From the NCBI GenBank assembly GCA_034231615.1, contig CM067322.1:102757587-102821586 (forward strand): DNA of 64,000 bases, in the 5' to 3' direction. A program made the position numbers and the translations under genes. Under the pieces are notes generated by a model. That model was not told the DNA's origin, made no database searches, and was given only the letters and a program-made list of their open reading frames with translations. This document shows, in pieces, positions 60,401-64,000 of this stretch; the first letter of the stretch is position 1; the number at the start of each line of letters is the position of its first letter. Origin of the DNA: Meghimatium bilineatum (lineage: Eukaryota > Mollusca > Gastropoda > Stylommatophora > Philomycidae).

Positions 60401-61224
60401 CACAGGGTAACCAACGTTTCAACCAAACAAGCCTTTATCAAGAAAACACTTGTTATACTAATCACTGGAAACACACAGGGTAACCAACGTTTCAACCAAA
60501 CAAGCCTTTATCAAGAAAACACTTGTTATACTAATCACTGGAAACACACAGGGTAACCAACATTTCAACCAAACAAGCCTTTATCAAGAAAACACTTGTT
60601 ATACTAATCACTGGAAACACACAGGGTAACTAACGTTTCAACCAAACAAGCCTTTATTAAGAAAACACTTTCACAATAAAATACCAGCAAGTAAACCACT
60701 GTGTACATTCACATGGTAGAGATAAATATGTGAATATATATATTATATTTAGCAGTCCTGGAGCAGATATTTCTACTGTCTGCTTGTCTTCAAATGAGCA
60801 CATATCTGACTGGCCTGTTTCAGCATATTGTACACGTGATAGTTCAGCTCGCAATGATCAATTCTGTGTCGGAATATTGTAGCCTGCTATCTTCTTAGTG
60901 AGTACCCGGTAGTATGAATCTCTCAGATCATTTTCTGCCAACTTTATTTTAACCATTTTGTTATTGCTGTAGAATGTGTTTTATTTCACTTGCTCATTGT
61001 GTTATTCTGTTTGTCATTAAACACTTGCTGTGTTATTGTTTGTCACTAGGTGCAGCATGGCCTTGGTGCATTCCCGGATAGGACGGGTGTTTTATGGCTC
61101 ATCGCATTCTTCAGGAGCCCTAGGGTCGCATTATAAACTTCATTGTCAGACGGGTCTTAATCACCATTACAGCGTCTTCAGCGGATGTCTCAAAAGAGTT
61201 ACAGATCAATTGTATGACAAATGA
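42368..61224 (+). CDS. ADAT3: tRNA-specific adenosine deaminase subunit ADAT3, seven coding exons
   Basis: ADAT3 pairs with ADAT2 to convert A34 to inosine in tRNA anticodons in the nucleus and cytoplasm; ADAT3 itself is the non-catalytic, tRNA-positioning subunit. Exons are 42346-42486 (CDS from 42368), 43365-43435, 43998-44202, 49410-49521, 54737-54887, 57761-57875 and 61050-61224. All have GT/AG borders and phases agree, giving 315 residues. The N-terminal part carries HLKRVRPQTGK and PLTRLQYNQASQFWPVNFHE, typical of the family. The deaminase domain has IGAIIVDP (170-177) and HAV at 198-200, where active enzymes have HAE. It continues with [20 protein letters not shown] (zinc Cys256 and Cys259) and ALVHSRIGRVFYGSSHSSGA. 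Human ADAT3 is about 350 residues and, as I recall, intronless in its coding part; this gene is split by repeat-filled introns. The start at 42368 is the first in-frame ATG in the first exon, so a 5' UTR exon must exist upstream. Exon 5 could instead begin at 54731, adding two residues. Confidence 0.93.
42600..42700 (+). mobile_element. SINE-like head fragment (type 3)
   Basis: CTAGTTCAGGGAGCAAAGAA, TCTTCTTTCCAGGCATCTCG, TAAGAGGCGATCAAG and GGGATAAGCTGACAACCTGT parallel 62,858-62,960 (TAGCTCAGGGTTAAAAGAAT ... CTTTCCAGGCATGTTGTAGA). The GTAAGAGGCGA word links it to the type 1 head. Confidence 0.6.
42695..42905. repeat. CTGACAACCTGTCACC minisatellite grown from the SINE-like 3' end
   Basis: Irregular tandem copies of GCTGACAACCCATCACCTGT plus GATACAT, about 27 bp, directly continuing the phrase GCTGACAACCTGTCA of the SINE-like sequence just upstream. 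Several copies are shortened to GCTGATGACATGTGACACAT. Confidence 0.85.
43365..43435 (+). CDS. ADAT3: ADAT3 exon 2
   Basis: 71 bp between TTTTTCAG and GTAATC. Encodes ELAVRYPLGDLQHLKRVRPQ then TGK. Confidence 0.9.
43461..43615 (+). mobile_element. SINE, type 2, with 11-bp target-site duplication (one mismatch)
   Basis: The body runs from GTCACTGAATACAGATGTGT to TTTGAGAATGAATGCTGAAG. It is flanked by GTTATGTAACA at 43450-43460 and GTTAGGTAACA at 43616-43626. It lies in ADAT3 intron 2, 15 bases after the donor. Confidence 0.82.
43668..43748 (-). mobile_element. SINE, type 1, 3' fragment, minus strand
   Basis: The plus strand reads TTCTCAAACTACTGCAGATT, AGCAGGATTTAGTCCAGAGA, ACGGAATGAGCTATGTCAGG. 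This is the reverse of the type 1 end. Confidence 0.65.
43750..43885. repeat. ~20-bp tandem repeat
   Basis: CTTGTACTGCATCATGTCCT in about six imperfect copies within ADAT3 intron 2. Confidence 0.9.
43998..44202 (+). CDS. ADAT3: ADAT3 exon 3
   Basis: 205 bp between CTTCTACTAG and GTGAGA. Encodes DGVLQIVLYKPPSESCDAGS through VPVTQPLTRLQYNQ to FHESK. The YLVKVPVTQPLTR motif is the family's linker before the deaminase domain. Confidence 0.92.
44724..44943. mobile_element. MITE, 220 bp, 25-bp terminal inverted repeats, copy 1
   Basis: The left end reads AAATTTGATTTCGTCCACCG then TTGTG. The right end (44919-44943) reverse-complemented reads AAATTTGATTGCGTCCACCG then TTGTG, 24 of 25 matching. The interior is AT-rich and non-coding (TTAAAAGGATTAGAATTAGT). 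CTACTTT flanks both sides and may be a duplication or just the host satellite. Confidence 0.85.
45642..45860. mobile_element. MITE, 219 bp, copy 2
   Basis: Nearly identical to the 44,724 copy, including the same junctions with the satellite (ACTTTCGGCGC on the left, TTTACCCTACTTTC on the right), with small changes such as one T fewer near the right end. The shared junctions indicate duplication together with the array, not a second insertion. Confidence 0.85.
47025..47640. repeat. 30-bp satellite, about 20 copies
   Basis: The unit is GGAACTTGAGAGAATGGTAT plus CGTAAGAATG. Variants are GGGAATGGTGT and TTGTAAG. It is open in one plus and all three minus frames, giving four spurious ORFs. It lies in ADAT3 intron 3. 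Confidence 0.97.
47650..48105. other. Intronic, no gene seen
   Basis: Contains CATGTGATTGCATGTCTGCA then TACAAAATGGTGGAACATAC near 48,040-48,080. A similar phrase (CATGTGATTGGATATCTTCA then TACAAAATGGCTGAACATAC) is at 57,218-57,260, a small dispersed repeat. Confidence 0.5.
48108..49012. repeat. 27-bp satellite, about 33 copies, open on both strands
   Basis: The unit is AGTTGGAGTATTCTGGGTAC plus AGCTGAG, with variants TGTTGG, TGTGTAC and AGTTGAG. One minus frame is open for 343 codons (TLSCTQNTP repeats) and one plus frame for 231 codons (VGVFCVQLR repeats). Neither has a non-repeat domain. Confidence 0.97.
49410..49521 (+). CDS. ADAT3: ADAT3 exon 4
   Basis: 112 bp between TTCATTCCAG and GTATTA. 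Encodes IIALLSGQYFNDSQIDDIDT then FMRQAVRLAQIAKGKGQ, ending in phase 0. Confidence 0.92.
49750..50065 (-). mobile_element. LINE post-RT fragment (family H)
   Basis: Minus-strand translation in one or two frames gives KKELLREIKIRQIKYFGHIK, then RNDTLLKTLLGGKVKGKRAR and GRQRYAIRV, the LINE pattern of a basic GKRxRGRxR motif after GHI(L)RxD. No RT motif or tail is left. It lies in ADAT3 intron 4. Confidence 0.65.
50470..50605. repeat. Imperfect ~34-bp repeats
   Basis: GGTGTGCTGGTATAACTACA / GGTGTGCTGGTATAGCTACA, with TTGTGGATATGCAG, recur three to four times. They lie just downstream of the RAG1-N-like gene's stop codon. Confidence 0.7.
50632..51177 (-). CDS. RAG1 N-terminal-like zinc-binding protein, 181 aa
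   Basis: The CDS is open on the minus strand for 181 codons. Its ATG (51177-51175) lies one base inside an exon preceded by the acceptor ATTTCAAAACAG. Three CxxC pairs appear: C16-C19 in NDLCRICVGRTLSKK, C66-C69 in HSTTLCVKCVMRNHKLK, and C111-C114 in NLTVLECSVCSHH, with Trp99 before the last pair. KRKR follows at 126-129. The order CRIC, a DLxxxxGI-type segment (DLASIYGIHI), CxxCxxxxHK, W-x(11)-CxxC and KRK is that of the non-core N-terminal region of vertebrate RAG1, which binds zinc and nuclear importin. No RING or RAG1 catalytic core follows; the tail is acidic then Ser/Asn-rich and ends at a stop. As I recall, stand-alone proteins of this kind occur in Aplysia in the mobile element N-RAG-TP, so this could be a host gene or part of a transposon. 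It lies antisense within ADAT3 intron 4. Confidence 0.75.
   Translation of the reverse strand: MDHCSSLHMRFLNDLCRICVGRTLSKKDKRMQKKPRSCSLYQSDLASIYGIHIMDDSETKHSTTLCVKCVMRNHKLKINKDSKSLARAKLIATNSAHIWMDFNPNLTVLECSVCSHHQSMNHGSIKRKRVFDNSDNDHDVSVLFPATETEEDILMPVTARLSPQLTNSNNKQSNKFNSTHS
51345..51910. repeat. ~198-bp tandem repeat, nearly three copies, in the RAG1-N-like gene intron
   Basis: GTTCGTAGCGTTAATGCTAC starts copies near 51,348, 51,549 and 51,748. Each continues ACAAAGAATGAATCTTTTAC, ATTGCGCAATGTAACTAATT, AAATGAGATCTAACTAGATA and AATAGGTTTATTTTG. The intron that holds it has consensus ends (donor at 52010, acceptor at 51179). Confidence 0.93.
52011..52195 (-). other. Candidate non-coding first exon of the RAG1-N-like gene
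   Basis: The minus strand ends TTTATACAG/GTAAGA, a perfect donor, at 52011/52010. No ORF joins it convincingly, and the next exon's ATG is at its start, so this would be 5' UTR. Its right end is not known. A TSS within 52,100-52,300 is only a guess. Confidence 0.45.
52440..52625 (-). mobile_element. LINE family G fragment, second copy
   Basis: Shares with 16,960-17,110 the words CATTTCACATACTGTGATAT, TTGTCAAGG, TGTTTGACATTGGTAATGCA and TATAAAAATACT in the same order. Coding frames are broken. Confidence 0.6.
52744..53077. mobile_element. Pogo/Tigger-like MITE, 334 bp, TA target duplication
   Basis: Perfect 21-bp terminal inverted repeats: CAGTAGAAATCTGATTATCC then A on the left, and the exact reverse complement on the right, flanked by TA at 52742-52743 and 53078-53079. 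The interior repeats TTATCC-type words and has no transposase. CAGTA...TTATCC ends with TA duplication are those of the pogo/Tigger branch of Tc1-mariner. Confidence 0.9.
53146..53432 (+). repeat. Dispersed repeat R, copy 2
   Basis: ATGGTTGCGTCTGTGGGTCT to CAATTCCTGGGGTTCTC matches copy 1 at 33,281-33,568. It retains the TAGATGACATGC / GCATGTCATCTA hairpin. Confidence 0.85.
53673..53830 (+). mobile_element. SINE, type 2, GAA tail
   Basis: AAAGACGGATGTGTCAGGCC, CATTTCCATTCTCTGGACTA, CTGCAAGAGAGATCCAGCAG and TTTGAGAATGAATGCTGAAG, then GAAGAAGAAAAAA. No clear target duplication is visible. It lies in ADAT3 intron 4. Confidence 0.8.
54005..54505 (+). mobile_element. LINE family E, post-RT region to C-terminus
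   Basis: KIASKHIKLRLFNANVVPLL, TYGCKSWKTT, FENRCLRKITNTNWKDFKSN and HILRMQEDRIPR, then in another frame GKRKHGRPK-like and AQDLQSLATD ... AWRTMTSALCAK, ending KRGTD. This is the standard LINE ORF2 end with one frameshift and one stop. It is in ADAT3 intron 4, sense orientation. Confidence 0.82.
54737..54887 (+). CDS. ADAT3: ADAT3 exon 5 with the HAV pseudo-active site
   Basis: 151 bp after TTGCAG (an alternative acceptor at 54730 adds Leu-Gln) to the donor GTTTGT. Encodes IGAIIVDPVTKSVIAEAYDL, then HAVMVAIDLVAHSQGGGMWQ and FDG. Val200 replaces the catalytic Glu. Confidence 0.92.
54910..55325. repeat. 33-bp tandem repeat, two sub-families
   Basis: The unit TACATTCCTGCTACTTCCGT plus CTGTTCTGATACA occurs about seven times. 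A second form, with CTATGCGGATACT, follows about six times, then decayed copies. It begins within 25 bases after the ADAT3 exon 5 donor, and the exon frame would read through it for 200 codons if unspliced. Confidence 0.96.
55376..55515 (-). mobile_element. SINE, type 2, minus strand
   Basis: The plus strand begins with the tail TCTTCTTCTTCTTCAGCGTA, then CATTCTCAAACTCCTGCTGA, CTAGATTTCCAGCAGAATGT and GTCCAGATAATGGAAATGCG. This is the reverse of the type 2 consensus. Confidence 0.78.
55530..56270. other. Intronic, no gene seen
   Basis: ADAT3 intron 5 sequence without recognised coding motif. Short ORFs lack support. Confidence 0.35.
56275..56690 (+). mobile_element. Retroelement C-terminal fragment with Cys/His motif
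   Basis: In one plus frame PEQNPGCRLCTHTYETVDNH then LFECPALDDIRKILLPPGPD and KWNTLYGT read as the CxxC...H...C end found after RNase H in some LINEs. On the minus strand 56,640-56,520 also gives FVPGNVGALCKKRAHILASM, like the RNase H end FVPGLTGVERNEWVDQLASL at 30.7 kb, so two fragments may be juxtaposed in opposite directions. Confidence 0.5.
56945..57075. repeat. Small nested duplications
   Basis: GAGTCACTAAGTAAGCATGC is repeated in tandem. GCATGACAATAGTTTGTTTA with TTTGAGAACC is also duplicated about 60 bp apart. Confidence 0.85.
57452..57620 (+). mobile_element. tRNA-derived SINE-like element with A and B boxes
   Basis: ATGGCTCAGAGTGTTGG (from 57455) resembles a pol III A box. GGTTTGACTCC at 57493-57503 resembles the B box GGTTCGANTCC, at tRNA-like spacing with a CTCACAAC anticodon-loop-like stretch between them. 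The cloverleaf is imperfect and a non-tRNA body follows (GGAGGATAAATGAAAAAAAC), so a SINE head is more likely than a functional tRNA gene. It is distinct from SINE types 1-2. It lies in ADAT3 intron 5. Confidence 0.5.
57761..57875 (+). CDS. ADAT3: ADAT3 exon 6
   Basis: 115 bp between TATTTTTCAG and GTATGT. Encodes HPSLKYSRHQAFKDSATTSE then [17 protein letters not shown]. It holds the first of the two Cys of the PCxxC zinc motif. Confidence 0.93.
58005..58160 (-). mobile_element. SINE, type 1, minus strand, decayed
   Basis: The plus strand reads CATTCTCATTCCAGAAAGAT, TAGCAGGCTGTAGTCTAGAA, TTATAGTTTACAGCTCAGCT and TTGTACCTTTTGTCCTGACA, the reverse of type 1. Located shortly after ADAT3 exon 6. 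Confidence 0.65.
58545..58616. repeat. 36-bp direct duplication
   Basis: CACTTCTTCTTCTACTAACA then TTTTATGATGGAATAT, twice in tandem. Confidence 0.93.
58940..59560 (-). mobile_element. LINE family F, post-RT region, decayed
   Basis: The minus strand gives NLGIEINAAEYNV, VKKRLTNAHGKIN and then, near 59,140-58,990, EGGRRQCGKTWLDNIKAWKG and SKLIRMAEDREC, the usual LINE end (GRxxKxWLDNIxxWxG ... LxxxAxDR). Many stops. In ADAT3 intron 6. Confidence 0.7.
60063..60668 (-). repeat. 73-bp tandem repeat, about eight copies, with PLE-like motif
   Basis: The unit (plus strand) is CACTTGTTATACTAATCACT, GGAAACACACAGGGTAACCA, ACGTTTCAACCAAACAAGCC then TTTATCAAGAAAA. Copies are very similar. On the minus strand each contains CTTGATAAAGGCTTGTTTGG then TTGAAACGTTGG and ends GTGATTAG, matching the PLE 3' motif at 1,205-1,262. 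In ADAT3 intron 6. Confidence 0.93.
61050..61224 (+). CDS. ADAT3: ADAT3 last exon
   Basis: After TTTGTCACTAG. Encodes CSMALVHSRIGRVFYGSSHS, SGALGSHYKLHCQTGLNHHY, then SVFSGCLKRVTDQLYDK and a stop. The intron before it is the last, 3.2 kb, and contains a 73-bp array. Confidence 0.93.
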
Positions 61225-61260
61225 CATAGAAATATCAGTTTTATGAAAACAGATTCAACC
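61225..61260 (+). other. Start of ADAT3 3' UTR
   Basis: Sequence after the stop. No polyadenylation signal is obvious before the adjoining repeats. Confidence 0.3.
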
Positions 61261-61500
61261 CACATGAAGACATCAATTTTCTGAATACTGGAATTATGAA
61301 GACAGATTTCATCACATGAAGACATCAATTTTCTGAATACTGGAATTATGAAGACAGATTTCATCACATGAAGACATCAATTTTCTGAATACTGGATGTA
61401 TGAAGACAGATTTCACACATGAAGACATCAATTTTATGAAGACAGATTTGAGCACACGAAGACATATCACTTTTATGAAGACAGACTGTACCGCATGAAG
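61256..61500. repeat. ~52-bp tandem repeat, degenerate
   Basis: Copies of CACATGAAGACATCAATTTT, CTGAATACTGGAATTATGAA then GACAGATTTCAT, about four with increasing decay to the right. It probably lies within the ADAT3 3' UTR. Confidence 0.9.
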
Positions 61501-61551
61501 ACAGGATGATATCTTTGTTTGTACCAACTGTATGAAAATCAAATACCTGGT

Positions 61552-62588
61552 ACTGAAAAGAAGCAGCTTTATCCATCAAGCTAAACGACTCCGCAGACAA
61601 CTTACAGACCTACCTGAAGTTGACAGCCCCTTAAGGTCTGTACCAGAACAAACCCCATGGAGTGAAAGACATGGAATGCCAATATAAATTCAGACCCATG
61701 TGAAAGGAATACTAAGCGTGGACGAACAGAACAGTGTGCAGCGAAGGACAGTCACCCTCAGTTTCCTGGATGAGGAATATCCACAAGATATATGGGTCAG
61801 AGTATACACAGATGGATCAGCACAGAATGCCGTGAGGAATGGAGGTGCAGGTGTATATATAGAATATCCACACAAGCCTAGAGATACAATCAGAACACCG
61901 ACAGGAAAATTCTGCAATAATTATGATGCAGAAATCCAGGCAATTAGTGTGGCAGCTAAAAAACTGCTGAACTCCAACTCTGACCTACAGCCTGTGGTAT
62001 TCCTGACAGATGCAAGGTCAGTGCTTCAAGCTCTCCAGTCTGAAAAACTAACAGACTTGAAAAAACTACTTAGCGAATTGTCTTACCAGTATAGGGTAAC
62101 CACGCAGTGGATACCCTCTCACTGTGGAATACCAGGAAATGAAAAAGCAGACCAACTGGCTAAGGAAGGTGCTGCCGAAGACCAACCAGATATACCAATC
62201 ACCTACCATCAGAAAAAACAGATGATCAAGTCAATAAGAAAGCCACAAACACCAACACAAGATGACTATCATATTATGAACAGACCAGAACAAGTTATAA
62301 TTCTACGTCTCAGAACAGGACACAACCGACTCCGCAGTCACATGTATACAAAGTTCAAGATTGGCAACACGGCCATGTGTACATGTGGACAGGCAGCACA
62401 GAGTGCCAAACATATACTTCAAGAGTGTTCTGAGCATGAAACGCTGAGGCAGACATATTGGCCAGAGGAAACAACACTGGAATCAAAACTCTATGGGACA
62501 CTGTATGAACTACAAAAGACAGTGAGTTTTATTAAGGAGACAGAATTACAGATATAGACATGTTTCAAGTGAACGAAAGAAGAAGAAG
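61552..62588 (+). mobile_element. LINE family A, young copy with intact-looking RNase H, 11-bp target-site duplication
   Basis: It is flanked by AAATACCTGGT at 61541-61551 and 62589-62599. One in-frame stop near 61,685 lies in the linker; after that 285 codons are open. RNase H acidic residues are present: VYTDGSAQNA (first Asp), YDAEIQAI (Glu), FLTDARSVL (Asp) and NEKADQLAK (last Asp). After it come ILRLRTGHNRLRSHMYTKFK and CTCGQAAQSAKHILQECSEH, then KETELQI and a stop, GACATGTTTCAAGTGAACG and the tail AAGAAGAAGAAG. The RT is missing through 5' truncation. RNase H in a LINE points to the I-type superfamily, but the clade is unresolved. Confidence 0.95.
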
Positions 62589-62619
62589 AAATACCTGGTG
62601 CAAACATTATCAACATATT

Positions 62620-62850
62620 CTCCCTATTGCATCCTCCATGTGTAATTGAATATTAATGGTGATGTAAGTAGGACTGGGAACCTGAAAGACAGGCAGAATG
62701 AGGAATTTATTTAATCAGAGAGCTACAGAAACCATCAGTATGTATATACTTCCATGTCTGCTAGGGGAGACTGAGCCCCCAAGGTTTACCTGGAGTGCAA
62801 TGTCAGCTCATACTGGTTAATAACCACAATCCATGCTTGTGCCACAGTCG
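62620..62850. other. Intergenic, no gene seen
   Basis: No recognised motif. Confidence 0.35.
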
Positions 62851-62854
62851 AGAC

Positions 62855-62965
62855 CTGGACTTCTAGCTCAGGGTTAAAAGAATATGACCACTGTCTACTT
62901 TCCAGGCATGTTGTAGAAGGTGACTAAGGAAGGTTGGGGGATAGGCTGACAACCTGTCATCATCA
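62855..62965 (+). mobile_element. SINE-like head (type 3)
   Basis: TAGCTCAGGGTTAAAAGAAT, CTACTTTCCAGGCATGTTGT, AGAAGGTGACTAAGGAAGG and GGATAGGCTGACAACCTGTC, as at 42,600-42,700. TAGCTCAGGG may be a remnant A-box-like start. Confidence 0.55.
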
Positions 62966-63251
62966 TCAGGTGACATATTCTTTCCAGAATGTAGTCTTCC
63001 CTATGTACCTGTTGAATTCTCCCCGGTCTTCAGCAAGTTGCCCCGCCTCTTTTAGTGACATGTACAGGCATTCCTATATGCATGTTTTGCTTCAATTTAT
63101 TTCAAACACAGAAAAGGAAGAAATTAATGTTGAATTGTTACAATAAATGACAATGTTGGAATCCTATAGTTGACTGTTCCTTTATCAGAGTCATAAATGT
63201 GGAATTGTGAATTCTATTGTCTTGCACCAGGTGAATAATGGTTGATTGAAT

Positions 63252-63515
63252 GATAACCCCAGGAATTGCAAGCAATTACCTCTTACTTCCTATGTGCAAT
63301 GGGATAGTTTTTCAGAGCTTTCTTTCATACCCAGGAGACTTCAGCTTTTGGCTTAATGCAATGCCTATTGACAGAGCCTTCTACTCAGAGGGGGTCTATA
63401 ATTGTATAGACATGCTACAAAGCTTCTATAAGAGAGCCTATGTCATCTACTAAGGATTTCTGTTTCATGAGTGGTTTGTCTAGTGGGTCATTGGTGAGAA
63501 CCATAGATGCAACTG
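63252..63515 (-). repeat. Dispersed repeat R, copy 3, minus strand
   Basis: The plus strand reads CCCAGGAATTGCAAGCAATT, TTTCTTTCATACCCAGGAGA, CTACTCAGAGGGGGTCTATA and TCATCTACTAAGGATTTCTG, the inverse of copies 1 and 2. The loop between the hairpin arms is shorter here. Confidence 0.82.
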
Positions 63516-63589
63516 CATGCATGATGATGGTTGATAATATCCACACTTGCCGTTAAGCGTGGGGTGGGAGACTCAGTTGTTTTTCCAAG

Positions 63590-63700
63590 GCCAGATGTAT
63601 CACCTTGGTTGCCTTGAGTCCCTGTTTGTTCAATTTTAGCTTGATGTTTTCTATCCACTGTTTTCTTGGTCTGCCTTTGACTTTATATCCGGATACAAAG
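63590..63700 (-). mobile_element. LINE C-terminal fragment (family I)
   Basis: The minus strand gives SGYKVKGRPRKQWIENIKLK then LNKQGLKATKVIHL, a compact match to the GRPRKxWxxNIK motif of LINE ORF2 ends. Confidence 0.65.
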
Positions 63701-63711
63701 AATAAGTAGAA

Positions 63712-64000
63712 TTCATGATTTGTGTGGTAGAAAGTTGATCACCCACATTGTACTGATGATGCTGTGTGTGCTAGAAAGTTGATCACCCACATTGTACTGA
63801 TGATGCTGTGTGTGGTAGAAAGTTGATCACCCACATTGCACTGATGATGATGTGTGTGGTAGAAAGTTGATCACCCACATTGTACTGATGATGTGTGTTA
63901 GAAAGTTGATCACCCACATTGCATTGATGATGCTGTGTGTGGTAGAAAGTTGATCACCCACATTGCACTGATGATGATGTGTGTGGTAGAAAGTTGATCA
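63712..64000. repeat. ~43-45-bp tandem repeat reaching the window edge
   Basis: GTGGTAGAAAGTTGATCACC, CACATTGTACTGATGATGCT then GTGTGT, about six and a half copies. One copy lacks TGCTGTGTG. The array continues beyond the window. Confidence 0.95.

Overview
This window is from a large, repeat-rich animal genome. Genes have canonical GT/AG introns, and the sequence is crowded with decayed LINEs, SINEs, a Penelope-like element, hAT transposons, MITEs and very long minisatellite arrays. A molluscan or other lophotrochozoan source is the best guess. It rests on the mix of elements and on a stand-alone protein resembling the non-core N-terminal region of RAG1, a type I recall being described from the sea slug Aplysia. 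I cannot name the species.

Three host-type genes can be supported. (1) A minus-strand gene in three coding exons (20,933 to 13,789) encodes a ~181-residue protein with an internal coiled-coil-like stretch and one C-terminal membrane segment. I do not recognise its family. (2) A plus-strand gene in seven coding exons (42,368 to 61,224) encodes ADAT3, the non-catalytic partner of the tRNA A34-to-I34 deaminase. All exons join in frame to 315 residues and keep the pseudo-catalytic HAV motif and the PCxxC zinc motif. (3) Inside ADAT3 intron 4, on the opposite strand, a small gene (51,177 to 50,632, with a likely upstream non-coding exon near 52.0-52.2 kb) encodes 181 residues with three CxxC pairs, resembling the RAG1 N-terminal zinc-binding region.

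Layout. 1-13 kb: Penelope-like 3' portion, several minisatellites, LINE 3' ends, SINEs and a 2.3 kb CTAT-rich satellite abutting a LINE 3' end. 13.8-21 kb: the minus-strand gene, with a 1.7 kb 40-bp satellite in intron 2. 21-23 kb: a 23-bp satellite. 24-27 kb: a complete-ended but dead hAT element. 27-36 kb: nested LINEs, several with target-site duplications I could find by eye, and a 0.7 kb GATA array. 38.5-41.3 kb: a second hAT copy whose left end is replaced by an AT palindrome. 41.9-61.2 kb: ADAT3, with introns filled by 20-, 27-, 30-, 33- and 73-bp arrays, SINEs and MITEs. 61.5-64 kb: a young LINE copy with an intact-looking RNase H domain, plus more repeats.

The most notable observations are: the RAG1-N-like gene; a LINE/SINE pair sharing a GAA tail with clear target-site duplications; two LINE copies that each run straight into large CTAT/GATA arrays; two hAT copies sharing the same disabling lesions; and SINEs whose internal segments appear to have seeded minisatellites. 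Long open frames inside the arrays are by-products of stop-free repeat units and are not annotated as genes.
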